NCBI RefSeq assembly: GCF_000217715.1
Contig: NC_015666.1
Coordinates: 2,926,270-2,990,269 of the forward strand
Length of the DNA: 64,000 nucleotides
Direction: 5' to 3'
DNA from: Halopiger xanaduensis SH-6
GTDB taxonomy: Archaea; Halobacteriota; Halobacteria; Halobacteriales; Natrialbaceae
A program made the position numbers and the translations under genes. Under the pieces are notes generated by a model. The model worked only from the letters and a program-made list of their open reading frames with translations. It had not been told where the DNA came from and made no database searches. Below are positions 1 to 8,838 of the stretch, one piece after another. Position 1 is the stretch's first letter; each line of letters begins with the position of its first letter.

Positions 1-2890
1 GCACCATCAGCATGCCGGCGAAGACCTCCCCGCGACTGTCCTCGACCGGCACCGCGTACGCGAGCCACTCCCTGCTGTGCAACTCGAACTCGAACGAGCG
101 CTGTTCGCCGGCCAGCGCGGCCCGAAAGTTCGACTCGAACTGCTCGAGGGTCTCCCCTTCGTACCGTTCCGTGACCGTCTGCCCGACGAACTCCTCGACC
201 GAGAGGTCGATCTCCTCGAGCGCCTGTCCCCCGCCGAGCGTGTACCGCAGGTCCTCGTCGAACAGCGCGACGAGCCCGTTCGGGAACTGCTCGACGAGCG
301 TCCGGTACCTGCGTTCGGACTCCTCGAGGTCGCGCTGGTGGCGGCGGCGCTCGAGCTCGTAGCTGACCCACTGAGTCACGAGTTCGACGAAGGACTTCTC
401 GGTCTGCGTAAACGGCCTCGAGCGGGGCTCGTCGTCGACGAAACAGAGCGTCCCGTAGCGGTCGCCGTCGACGGTGATCTGCCCGCCGAGGTAGCAGTCG
501 AGTTCCCACGTCTCGTATGCCCGCTCGTCGACGTGCTCGGTCGGCTGGTCGGTAAAGGCGAGCAGCCCGTCCGACTCGATCGTCGTCCGGCAGTACGTCT
601 CCACGAGCGACGACGTCGAGCCCGGCTGCAGCCGCGGATCGTCGCCGTCGGCGTGGGTCACTTCGAACCGCTCGTTTTCGGGATCGATAGCGGCGAGGAA
701 GCCGGTCTCGAGCCCCAGTCGCTCCCGGCCCAGCGCGAGGAGTTCGTCGACCTTCTCGTCGAAGGAGCGGTCGCGATCGGCGGTGATCGCGTACAGCCGC
801 TGGAGCGTCCGGTTGGTCGCCCGGCGCTCCCGCTCCATCTCCTTGCGTTCGGTCACGTCCCGGAAGTAGACCGACAGCCCCGTCGGCGAGGGGTAGACGT
901 GGATCTCGAACCAGGTCTCGAGGGCGGGGACGTACTCCTCGATCGACGTCGGTTCCTGTCGGTCCATCGCCCCCCGCAGTTCCGTCTCGAATTCCGACCC
1001 GTCGGCCGTCGGGAACGCTGCCGAGAGGTCGCGCCCGACGATCCCCTCGCCGGCCGCGTCGATCAGCGTCTCCGCGCGGTCGTTGGCGTAGGTGATCGTC
1101 CAGTTCGAATCGAGCCCGATGAACGCGTCCGATATCCGGCTGAACGTCGCCTCGAGTTCGTTCTCGAGGCGTTTCTGCTCGGTGACGTCCTCGATGGTGA
1201 AGATGCCGCCGGTTACCTCGTCGGCGTCCTCGTCCGCTGCTGTGTCCGTCTCCGCGTTCGACTGCAGATCGGGAATGACGTCCGCGGTCTCGTCGGCTCG
1301 CAGCGGCGCGCCGTTGATCGAGAGCCACCGTTCCCGGGCGTCGGGGTGGCGGAGGCGCAACTCGACGTCGAACAGTGCCTCGCCCGAGGAAATGACCCGA
1401 TCGAAGGGCCGCTCCGCCGCCGACAGCAGCCGTCCGTCGGCGTCTCGGACCTCCCAGTCGGAATCGTCGCTCGAGAGCCCGGCGATCGCCTCGCGGTCGC
1501 ACTCCAGAATCTCCGCCGCGCGGTCGTTCGCGAAGCGCAGGTCGCCGTCGGTGTCGATGACGGTGATTCCGACGGGGCTGGTCTCGACGATCTGTTCCTT
1601 CAGCGCCCGCTCGTCGCGCAGTTCGGCCTCGATCCGGCGCTCGTCGGTAACGTCCTGGACGACGCACACCAGGCCGCCGTCGCCCACCCGTGCGAGGTAG
1701 TGGTCCTCGACGAACTCCGTCCCGTCGCGTCGCAGGCCGATCGTTTCGCCCGACCACGTCCCCGTTTCTGCCAGTTCGGCCTCGATCTCCGCGTTGGCGT
1801 CCTCGGCAGCGCCCTCGGGGTACAGTATCCCCCAGTGCTCGCCGATCATCTCCTCGGGCTCGTAGCCGTACATCTCGGCGTAGGCCTGATTGACGTACGT
1901 GAAGCGGTCGTCCTCGTCGAGCAGGCTGATCCCCTCGCTCGCGGTCTCGAGCGCCCGGTAGATGCGCCGGCTCTCGCGGCGGTGGCGGCGTTCGTCCGTG
2001 ACGTCCTCGAACGTCGTGACCACGCCGGTGTACTCGTCGCCGGCGGTCATCGGCGCGGCGTTCGCCGCGACCCAGACCCGATCCCCGCCCGGCGTTCGGA
2101 TTCCGAACTCGACGTCCCAGACCGGCTCGCCGGTCTCGAGCACGCGTGAAACGGGCAACTGGCAGTGCGACATCGGTTCGCCGGCGTCGTCGACGGGGTC
2201 CCACTCCGCGGCGAGCGGGCGGTCGACGAGTTCGCTCCGGTCCCGGCCCGTGATCGCTTCGGCACGCTCGTTGGCGAACCGAACGGTTCCGTCCACGTCG
2301 GTGACGACGATGCCGACGGGGCTGGTCTCGACGATGCGATCGTTCAGCGCGGCTTCCTCGCGGAGCTGCCGTTCGGTCCGCGCGTTTTCGATCGCCGACG
2401 CGAGCACGGCGGCGACGCTTTTCACGAACTCACGGGTGTCGGTCGCGAAGTCGCGACGTTCGGTCGTATAGACGCCGAGCACGCCCCACGGATCCTCGCG
2501 CGAGCCGACGGCGACGGCGAGCCCGGTTTCGATATCGCTTTCGGGACAGGCTACCACCCCGATCTCCGCCTCGCCCGGCGCGTGTTCGACGATCGGGTCC
2601 TCGTCGACCAGCGCTCGGCCCAGCAGCGAGTCCGGCTCGGCCGGCGCCGTCGCTCCGACCGCGAGCGTCTCCCGCCCGCTTTCCGATCGCAGCCGCAGCG
2701 TCTCCGCGTCTGCCACCTCGAAAACGCCGCAGTGGGCGGCCTCGAGTTGCGTTCGAACGCCGTCGACCGCGTCGCGGAGCAACCGGTCGACGTCGCCCGT
2801 CTCGAGGGCCTGCTGCCCGAGTTCGGCGACGACCTCCTGTTGCCGGACGCGTGACCGAAGGTGGCCTGGTGAGGGATCGGAGGTTGCCAT
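1..2890 (-). CDS. multi-PAS/GAF sensor protein, C-terminus cut by the window edge
   Basis: Cytoplasmic sensory protein of which about 963 N-terminal residues are visible. Reading from ATG at 2890 (MATSDPSPGHLRSR) I see a GAF-like domain (about residues 15-180), then at least four PAS domains, each with the motifs 'IVETSPVGI', 'FANERAEAITG', 'FTYVNQAYAEMYGY' and a closing 'DVT(D/E)(E/R)' (about 185-700), a second GAF (about 705-850) and a fifth PAS reaching the edge. No membrane segment is visible. Proteins of this layout in haloarchaea end either in a HisKA/HATPase kinase or in a bacterio-opsin-activator type HTH; the deciding part is outside the window. The opposite strand also stays open for long stretches here, but its product is Arg/Val-rich and fits no family, so I treat it as a shadow. 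Confidence 0.9.
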   Translation of the reverse strand, partial: MATSDPSPGHLRSRVRQQEVVAELGQQALETGDVDRLLRDAVDGVRTQLEAAHCGVFEVADAETLRLRSESGRETLAVGATAPAEPDSLLGRALVDEDPIVEHAPGEAEIGVVACPESDIETGLAVAVGSREDPWGVLGVYTTERRDFATDTREFVKSVAAVLASAIENARTERQLREEAALNDRIVETSPVGIVVTDVDGTVRFANERAEAITGRDRSELVDRPLAAEWDPVDDAGEPMSHCQLPVSRVLETGEPVWDVEFGIRTPGGDRVWVAANAAPMTAGDEYTGVVTTFEDVTDERRHRRESRRIYRALETASEGISLLDEDDRFTYVNQAYAEMYGYEPEEMIGEHWGILYPEGAAEDANAEIEAELAETGTWSGETIGLRRDGTEFVEDHYLARVGDGGLVCVVQDVTDERRIEAELRDERALKEQIVETSPVGITVIDTDGDLRFANDRAAEILECDREAIAGLSSDDSDWEVRDADGRLLSAAERPFDRVISSGEALFDVELRLRHPDARERWLSINGAPLRADETADVIPDLQSNAETDTAADEDADEVTGGIFTIEDVTEQKRLENELEATFSRISDAFIGLDSNWTITYANDRAETLIDAAGEGIVGRDLSAAFPTADGSEFETELRGAMDRQEPTSIEEYVPALETWFEIHVYPSPTGLSVYFRDVTERKEMERERRATNRTLQRLYAITADRDRSFDEKVDELLALGRERLGLETGFLAAIDPENERFEVTHADGDDPRLQPGSTSSLVETYCRTTIESDGLLAFTDQPTEHVDERAYETWELDCYLGGQITVDGDRYGTLCFVDDEPRSRPFTQTEKSFVELVTQWVSYELERRRHQRDLEESERRYRTLVEQFPNGLVALFDEDLRYTLGGGQALEEIDLSVEEFVGQTVTERYEGETLEQFESNFRAALAGEQRSFEFELHSREWLAYAVPVEDSRGEVFAGMLMV

Positions 2891-3845
2891 GAATCGATTG
2901 CTACTCACAAGTCCGCTGTCGAGTATAAATGTAATGCTCAAGACATCACCTCGGGATTGTTTCAGGCTGTCCGGACTGTCCTTTGACCGACTATCACGTC
3001 GCTCGATCAGGACTGGTACGGTTCGCGCTGCCGGCTGATTCGGCAGTAACGGCACTCTCTCGGCGGTCTCACATTACGACGCCCAATACAGTGCAGGGCG
3101 ATTCTATATCTCGACATACGGTTTATCGACGGATACTCGCCGCGTTCGAATGCTGCATCAAACAGACGCAATCCCCTCTCTGTCGGCGGTTAATCCGTGT
3201 TCGTGCGCGAGTGGCGATTTCGCTCGCGACCGTTCCGCTGCAGTCGCTCGTGACCAATCGACTGTCGGACCGAGTACTCGAGCGAACCGTCCCGCGCCGG
3301 ATTGTGACGCCGAGCAGTGCTTCGTCCCCGAATTGGCTGGATCTCCCACAGACTTGGACTCGATGTCATCCGTCGTGCGCCGCTCGAGTTGGTCCACCGT
3401 CCGGCGGTCGCTCACTGTGGTCCGACCAGCGGTACGGACGTGCCCATCGCGGGGATCGAGCCGATACCACGGTTCCACTCGATCGTAACTCGAACCGGAC
3501 AGCTACTCTCGAGCGCGCTCGCGATATGGAGTCTGCTGGCCGAGTCCGAATCGAGCAGTCCCGGTCACGCGGGTCACTGGTCGGTTCGCTTCTCCGCGTC
3601 TCTCGCCGGCCTGCGTTCGAAACAGCTCGGTCGATCTCGAGTCGGATCGCTTGCAGTGCGACAAGCGATCGTCTCGAGCACTTACGGCCGCTTACCAGCC
3701 TGAATCGCTGGTCTGACGCTGTACTGGTGCTCCGCCACCGGCGACAAGATAAATCTTATAGTGCGATATGGAATCGCCTTCCTCTTCTCACCGGCCCGCA
3801 TCGAATTTGATCGGGCGAACGAGCTCAGTTCGACCGACTGGCGGT

Positions 3846-3864
3846 CGGTACCGTCGGATTTGGC
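3846..3864. repeat. 19-base repeat, copy 1
   Basis: CGGTACCGTCGGATTTGGC occurs here and again, in the same orientation, at 10537-10555 just upstream of the KDG-kinase promoter. It contains the 8-base palindrome CGGTACCG. Two exact 19-mers are unlikely by chance in 64 kb. It may be a shared binding site. I found it by eye, so further copies may exist. Confidence 0.5.
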
Positions 3865-3976
3865 TCGTTCGCGGTCCTCTTGAGACGTCGGGAATCGACC
3901 GGTTCGCAAGCTCTGTGGTAACGCTACTCGTGGATATTCATTATATAATCAGTACATTCGGACAACATATTTCGTA

Positions 3977-4020
3977 TTTTGGCCACGAGGCTGGGTAACT
4001 ATTCGCCCAAATGGCCAAAA
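3977..4020. promoter_or_regulatory. inverted repeat upstream of the binder-transducer operon
   Basis: TTTTGGCCA (3977-3985) is mirrored by TGGCCAAAA (4012-4020), with 26 bases between the arms. It lies about 80 bases before the start codon of the ligand-binding lipoprotein, in an AT-rich promoter-like zone. It could be an operator for a dimeric regulator or a hairpin in the leader. A TATA-like ATTATATAAT lies a further 28 bases upstream, which would put the repeat at or just after the transcription start. Confidence 0.5.
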
Positions 4021-4101
4021 CGTTGAAAATCGCAACTGCAGACGGTTGACCATGGTCTGGACGAGGAGTACGATCAGTGCGACTATTCCACGGGGGAGAC
4101 G

Positions 4102-5346
4102 ATGAGAGACGAGGCATCGCGGCGGCAGTACCTCGCGGCGCTCGCCGGCGGCGCGACGACGGTAGTCGCCGGGTGTAGCACGGACGACGCCAGCAGCGAT
4201 CGGCCGGCGCTGTCCGACCGGACGCTTCGCTACGGCGCCGTGCTGCCGCTGTCCGGCGAACTCGAGTCGTTTGGCGGGGCGCTGACGAACGGCGCGGCGC
4301 TCCCGGCGGCCGAACTCGAGGCGGCCGACCTCGAGGTCGAGGTCGACCACACGGTCGCCGACTCGGAGACGTCGCCGACGGCCGCGGTCGACGCGGCGGC
4401 CGAACTGGCCGACGAGTCGTATCCGGCTATCGTCGGCGCGGCGGGGTCGGACGTGACGCTGCAGATGACCCAGCAGGCGACGATTCCGTCCGAAGTGGTC
4501 TCCTGTTCGCCGGCGAGCACGACGCCGACGATGTCGATCCTGAACGATCGCGGGTACTCGTTCCGCACGGCGCCGGACGACTCGCTGCAGGCCGTCATCG
4601 CGGCGCGGCTCGCGGTCATCGAACACGACGCCGACTCGGCGGCGACGCTGTACGCCGCGGGCGACTACGGCCGACAGCTCTCCGGCGCGTTCTCGGCGTC
4701 GTTCGACGGCGAGATCCAGCACCAGGTGTCGTTCACGCCCGGCGAGTCGTACGCGGAGCCGCTGTCCGAGGCGCTGTCCGACGATCCCGACATTCTGTTC
4801 CTGATCTGTTACCCCGAGAGCGGGATTCCGCTGCTCGAGGAGTACTACGCCGAGCACGCCGGTGACGAGATCCTGTTCGTGAGCGACGGGCTACAGGACG
4901 AGGCGGTCCTCGAGGGCGTCGGCGGGTCGATGGACGACGCCTACGGCACGGCGCCGCGGTCGAACGGCCCCGGCCGCGACGCGTTCGCTTCGTTGTACCG
5001 CGACGAGTACGACGCCGATCCCGGGCTGTTCGCGGCGAACTGCTACGACGCTGCGGCGACGATCCTGCTGGCGAACGCCGCCGCGGGGGCCAACGACGGC
5101 GCCGCCATCGCGGGGCGGATGCGCGAGGTCACGTCCGGCGAGGGCGAGGATGTTCTCCCGGGCGATCTCGCCGCGGGGATCGAACGCGCGGCGGCCGGCG
5201 AGCCGGTTCGCTACCGCGGCGCCGCCGGCGAGATCGAGTTCGACGAGAACGGCGACGGCGGCTCGGTCGAGTACGAGTACTTCACCTTCGGGAGCGACGG
5301 GATCGAGGTAATCGACGAGCGGACGCCCGAGGGGGTGGCCCAATGA
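4102..5346 (+). CDS. Tat lipoprotein, branched-chain amino acid type ligand-binding protein
   Basis: A 414-residue extracytoplasmic solute binder of the Leu/Ile/Val-binding (periplasmic binding protein type I, Peripla_BP_6) class. The N-terminus has a twin-arginine signal (SRRQYLAAL) and a lipobox ending 'VVAGC', so Cys25 is probably lipidated after Tat export. The mature part begins 'RYGAVLPLSGELESFGGALTN', the typical opening of this family, followed by 'PAIVGAAGSDVT' and later ligand-site segments. No permease or ATPase gene is next to it. Instead its stop codon overlaps by four bases (ATGA) the start of a chemotaxis transducer, as in the BasB-BasT and CosB-CosT pairs of Halobacterium. I infer that it presents a ligand, perhaps an amino acid or other small solute, to the transducer; the ligand cannot be read from sequence. 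Confidence 0.85.
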   Translation: MRDEASRRQYLAALAGGATTVVAGCSTDDASSDRPALSDRTLRYGAVLPLSGELESFGGALTNGAALPAAELEAADLEVEVDHTVADSETSPTAAVDAAAELADESYPAIVGAAGSDVTLQMTQQATIPSEVVSCSPASTTPTMSILNDRGYSFRTAPDDSLQAVIAARLAVIEHDADSAATLYAAGDYGRQLSGAFSASFDGEIQHQVSFTPGESYAEPLSEALSDDPDILFLICYPESGIPLLEEYYAEHAGDEILFVSDGLQDEAVLEGVGGSMDDAYGTAPRSNGPGRDAFASLYRDEYDADPGLFAANCYDAAATILLANAAAGANDGAAIAGRMREVTSGEGEDVLPGDLAAGIERAAAGEPVRYRGAAGEIEFDENGDGGSVEYEYFTFGSDGIEVIDERTPEGVAQ

Positions 5347-7820
5347 GCGACGATCGCGGAACGCCCGACGTCGGCCCCGACGCGGACGGTGACGCCGACG
5401 CTGCAGCGGCCGATGCCGCCCGCGGCGCTCCCGGAGCGATCGAGCGGTTCGTCTCGAGGCTCGAGCGGCGCGCCCGGCCGCTCGTGCCGTCGGTGGTTCG
5501 AGGGAGCTACCGCGCGAAGTTCGTCATCTCGATCGTCGCGATCATCGTGGTCCTCTCGGCCGTCGGCGCGGCCGGCTACGTCGACGCCGAACGGACCGTC
5601 GAGCGCGACGCCGAACAGCAGCTGACGTCGACGGTCGACATGCACGCCGACTCGATCAACGAGTGGACGATCTCGATGGAGTCGCACACGCGGTCGCTCT
5701 CCTCGGCACCCGAGTTGGCCGGCACCGATGCGGAAACGACCGAAGCGCACGTAATTCAGTCCCAGGCTGCGCTCCCGGTCGACGTCCGCGCGATCCACGT
5801 CGTCGACACGAACAATGATCGGGTGTTGACCAGCACGAACGGGGAACTCCGGGGCCAATCGCTCGGCAGCGTCGACGAACCCTGGACCGAGATCGAGCCC
5901 GGGGTCGACCTGACCGCGGCGAACGACGTCTGGCAGTCCGACACCGCGTACCGGGACGGGACGCTCGACGATCAGGTGATCTCGTTCGCCAGCCCCGTCG
6001 AGGGCGACGAGGCGCGGATCGCGGTCGTCGTCGGGACGATCGAGTACCGCGTCGACGGCCTGCGACAGCTCCACGAGGACCAGGAGACGATGATCGTCGA
6101 CACCGAGGGCCGAACCGTCCTCGCGAGCAGCGAGCTCGAGGGCGATGCGGACGCCGAGATCGTCGAGCAACTCGGCACCGTCCGCGACGGCACGCGGTTC
6201 GAGCGGGACGGCGACCTCGTCACCGCCTACGCGGCGACGGCGGACAACGACTGGGTCGCGGTCACGACCGTTCCGACCGAGCAGGCGTTCGCCGCGAGCA
6301 GCGCCGTCGGCAAGAGCCTGCTGGCGATCATCGGGACGGGACTGGTCGCCCTGCTGCTGGGCGGGCTCGTCCTCGCGCGCCAGACGGTGACGCCGCTGCA
6401 GGACCTGCGGAACCGCGCCGAACGGATGGAGGAGGGCGATCTCGACGTCGACCTCGAGACCGACCGGATCGACGAAGTCGGCCGCCTCTACCGGGCGTTC
6501 GACGAGATGCGGACGACGCTCACCGCGCAGATCACTGAGGCCAGAGAGGCAAAAGAGGAGGCCGAGACCGCACAGGCTGAGGCCGAACGCGCGCAGGCCG
6601 ATGCCGAGGAAGCGAAGGCCGACGCCGAAGCCGAGCGCGAGCGGATCGCCGAGGTGACCGAAGAACTCGAGCGGACGGCCGACCGGTACGGCGAGACGAT
6701 GCGGGCCGCCGCGGACGGCGACCTGTCCGTCCGCGCGACCGTCGACACCGACAACGAGCAGATGCGCGCGATCGGCGAGGAGTTCAACGCCATGCTCGCC
6801 GAGATCGAGCGCGCGGTCGAGGAGGTCAAGCAGTTCGCCGTCGACGTCGCGGCCCAGAGCGAGGAGGTCACGGCCTCGAGCGAGCAGGTCCGGACCGCCA
6901 GCGAGCAGGTCGCGGAGTCGGTCCAGCAGATTTCGGAGGTCGCCGAGACCCAGAGCGTCCGACTCCAGACGATCGAGTCGGAGATGTCGGACCTCTCGGC
7001 GAGCACCGAGGAGATCGCGTCGACGGCGACCGACGTGGCGACCGTCGCCGAGCGGACGGTCGAGGAGAGCCGGCGCGGGAGCGAGGCCGCGGAGCGGGCG
7101 ATCGACGAGATGACCGCCGTCGAGAGCGACGCCGAGTACGCCGTCGAGACGATCCGCTCGCTCGAGGCGGAGGTCGAACAGGTCGACGAACTCGTCGACG
7201 CGATCGCGGAGATCGCCGACCAGACGAGCCTGCTGGCGCTGAACGCCTCGATCGAGGCGGCCGACGCCGGCGGTGACGGCGACGGGTTCGCCGTCGTCGC
7301 GAACGAAGTCAAGAGCCTCTCGGCTGACGCCAAGGAGGCGGCGGCCGAAATCGAGGACCGCATCGAGACGATCCGCGAGCGGACCGACCAGTCCGTCAAC
7401 GTCGTCGAGGAGACGAGCGAGCGAGTCCAGCAGGGCACCGAGACCGTCAGGCCGGCCGTCGAATCGCTCGAGGAGATCGCCGAGTACGCCGAGGAGACGA
7501 ACGAGGGCGTCCAGGAGATCTCCGCGGCGACCGAGGATCAGGCCGATTCCACGGCGCAGGTCGTCACCGCGGTCGACGACGTCGCCAGCAGCAGCGAGGA
7601 GTCCGCCAGCGAGGCCGAGAGCGTCTCGGCGGCGGCCGAGGAGCAGACGGCCTCGCTGACGCAGGTCTCCGAGAGCGTCGGCGACCTCGCGGAGCAGGCT
7701 GCCGCGCTCTCCTCACGGCTCGATCGGTTCGAGACGTCGGACGGCAACGTCGATACCGACGTCGACCGGGACAGCGCTGATCGCACGGACGACGAGTCGA
7801 CGACGGTCACGCCGCAGTAG
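5343..7820 (+). CDS. methyl-accepting chemotaxis (Htr) transducer with Cache-type sensor domain
   Basis: An 825-residue membrane transducer that would control CheA and the archaellum. Order of parts: a charged cytoplasmic N-tail, first membrane helix (about 60-80), an extracellular double-Cache-like region of about 235 residues, second membrane helix (about 318-340), HAMP domain, an Ala/Glu-rich coiled coil containing a second HAMP-like segment, and the signalling hairpin with the highly conserved core 'DQTSLLALNASIEAA' and 'FAVVANEVKSL'. Glu/Gln-rich methylation helices flank the tip. It is translationally coupled (4-base overlap) to the binding lipoprotein upstream, so the two most likely act as one receptor. 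No che genes are nearby. The family call is firm; the stimulus is not known. Confidence 0.92.
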   Translation: MSDDRGTPDVGPDADGDADAAAADAARGAPGAIERFVSRLERRARPLVPSVVRGSYRAKFVISIVAIIVVLSAVGAAGYVDAERTVERDAEQQLTSTVDMHADSINEWTISMESHTRSLSSAPELAGTDAETTEAHVIQSQAALPVDVRAIHVVDTNNDRVLTSTNGELRGQSLGSVDEPWTEIEPGVDLTAANDVWQSDTAYRDGTLDDQVISFASPVEGDEARIAVVVGTIEYRVDGLRQLHEDQETMIVDTEGRTVLASSELEGDADAEIVEQLGTVRDGTRFERDGDLVTAYAATADNDWVAVTTVPTEQAFAASSAVGKSLLAIIGTGLVALLLGGLVLARQTVTPLQDLRNRAERMEEGDLDVDLETDRIDEVGRLYRAFDEMRTTLTAQITEAREAKEEAETAQAEAERAQADAEEAKADAEAERERIAEVTEELERTADRYGETMRAAADGDLSVRATVDTDNEQMRAIGEEFNAMLAEIERAVEEVKQFAVDVAAQSEEVTASSEQVRTASEQVAESVQQISEVAETQSVRLQTIESEMSDLSASTEEIASTATDVATVAERTVEESRRGSEAAERAIDEMTAVESDAEYAVETIRSLEAEVEQVDELVDAIAEIADQTSLLALNASIEAADAGGDGDGFAVVANEVKSLSADAKEAAAEIEDRIETIRERTDQSVNVVEETSERVQQGTETVRPAVESLEEIAEYAEETNEGVQEISAATEDQADSTAQVVTAVDDVASSSEESASEAESVSAAAEEQTASLTQVSESVGDLAEQAAALSSRLDRFETSDGNVDTDVDRDSADRTDDESTTVTPQ

Positions 7821-7882
7821 GCATCCCTGCGCCGCCGTCCGCGACCTCGGGTTTCTTTTCCCTGGCCGCGCTACCCTCTCGC

Positions 7883-8269
7883 ATGGAAGACGTTTCACTC
7901 GGCGTTCCGCAACCGCTGCTCGAGCGACTGCCGGACGACGACGAGGCCGCCGCGGCGGACATGCAGCAGGCCGTCGCGAGTTGGGAGGAGAAGCTCAACC
8001 GGGCGATCGAGGAGGCCGACGACGACCGCGAGGCGGCCGGGCGCGTCCTCGAGGCGATCGACCGCTTCGAGGAGCGCTACGAGACGTACGACGAACTGGT
8101 GCCCGAACTGCGCGCGTGGGGCCAGTCGCCGATCTACGCGCTCACGTGGCGGACGCTGTACGCGGACGTGGTCGCCCAACTGTACGACCACGAGGAACTC
8201 GCCGAGCACCTCGAGCGCGAGCGAAACGCGCGGCTGGTGCAGGACGGGATTCGGCTGCAGGATCTCTAA
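7883..8269 (+). CDS. conserved haloarchaeal protein, unknown function
   Basis: A 128-residue, acidic, mostly helical soluble protein (MEDVSLGVPQPLLERL...). It has no signal peptide, membrane segment, cysteine cluster or motif that I recognise. Composition and codon use match the neighbours, so it looks like a genuine gene. It stands alone 62 bases after the transducer gene and 85 bases before the next gene. The helical pattern with paired acidic and basic residues would suit a small interaction protein, but no function is assigned. Confidence 0.7.
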   Translation: MEDVSLGVPQPLLERLPDDDEAAAADMQQAVASWEEKLNRAIEEADDDREAAGRVLEAIDRFEERYETYDELVPELRAWGQSPIYALTWRTLYADVVAQLYDHEELAEHLERERNARLVQDGIRLQDL

Positions 8270-8354
8270 CCGGCGGGGCTCCTAACACCCGCCGAGACCC
8301 ACCGAGTGTAGGCCCTAGACAGAAGTGCGGCGCGGGAAAACCTCTCGTCGCACC

Positions 8355-8750
8355 ATGGCCGACATTCCCGAGGAGTTCCGCGACCTGTTCGAGAAGGAAA
8401 CGTTCGCGCACGTCGCGACCCTGACCGAGAAGGGGCTCCCGCACGTCACGCCCGTCTGGATCGACTACGACGCCGACGATAACCGGATACTCGTCAACAC
8501 CGAGCGCGGTCGACAGAAGGTGCGCAACGTGCAGGCAAACCCCGGCGTCGGCCTCAGCATGGTCGATCCGGACAACCCGTACCAACACCTCTCGATCATC
8601 GGCGAGGTCGACGAGATCACGACCGAGGGCGCCCGCGAGCACATCGACGAACTCGCCCAGCGGTACATGGGGGAAGACGACTATCCGAACCCGATCGAAA
8701 CCGAACGGGTCATTCTGCGTATTCGGCCGGATCAGATCATCACCCAGTAA
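8355..8750 (+). CDS. PPOX-class F420-dependent oxidoreductase-like protein
   Basis: A 131-residue single-domain protein of the pyridoxamine-5'-phosphate-oxidase-like split-barrel fold. Diagnostic segments are 'FAHVATLTEKGLPHVTPVWIDYD', 'ILVNTERGRQKVRNVQANP' and 'VGLSMVDPDNPYQHLSIIGEV', which match the small F420- or flavin-binding members found widely in archaea and actinobacteria. It probably binds reduced F420 or FMN and carries out a redox step on an unknown substrate. I chose the ATG at 8355 because conserved sequence begins there (MADIPEEF); an upstream in-frame start at 8325 would add ten basic, unconserved-looking residues. Confidence 0.85.
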   Translation: MADIPEEFRDLFEKETFAHVATLTEKGLPHVTPVWIDYDADDNRILVNTERGRQKVRNVQANPGVGLSMVDPDNPYQHLSIIGEVDEITTEGAREHIDELAQRYMGEDDYPNPIETERVILRIRPDQIITQ

Positions 8751-8808
8751 GCGGTGAGGGGCGTCGCTTGATCGCCGTTGCCGGCTCCCGTCTCGCCCGT
8801 TCCGAAGC

Positions 8809-8816
8809 CATAAAGG
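8809..8816 (+). promoter_or_regulatory. TATA box of the KDPG aldolase gene
   Basis: CATAAAGG lies 23-30 bases before the ATG at 8839. At that distance transcription would begin at or next to the start codon, giving a leaderless mRNA as is usual in haloarchaea. Confidence 0.55.
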
Positions 8817-8838
8817 CGGTGATACGCCAACTCCCGCC

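Larger units (their letters stand above)
2891..4101. other. 1.2 kb stretch without a convincing gene
   Basis: Every frame that stays open here gives Arg/Ser-rich, basic products unlike the acidic proteins around it, and no family motif is recognisable. The left part may carry the promoter of the divergent sensor gene (AT-rich bases near 2925-2935). The right part becomes AT-rich and holds a palindromic ATTATATAAT at about 3940-3949 and an inverted repeat at 3977-4020, which look like control sequence for the gene at 4102. A 19-base sequence at 3846-3864 recurs at 10537-10555. A decayed gene cannot be excluded. Confidence 0.6.

Noticed and set aside
77-2149. Long open plus-strand frame of about 690 codons opposite the sensor gene
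   Set aside because: The product is Arg/Val/Leu-rich without family motifs, and the minus strand encodes clear GAF and PAS domains. High-GC codon bias keeps the opposite strand open.
2983-3810. 275-codon plus-strand frame in the gene-free stretch
   Set aside because: The product is basic and Arg/Ser-rich, unlike haloarchaeal proteins, with overlapping frames of equal quality on both strands and no motif.
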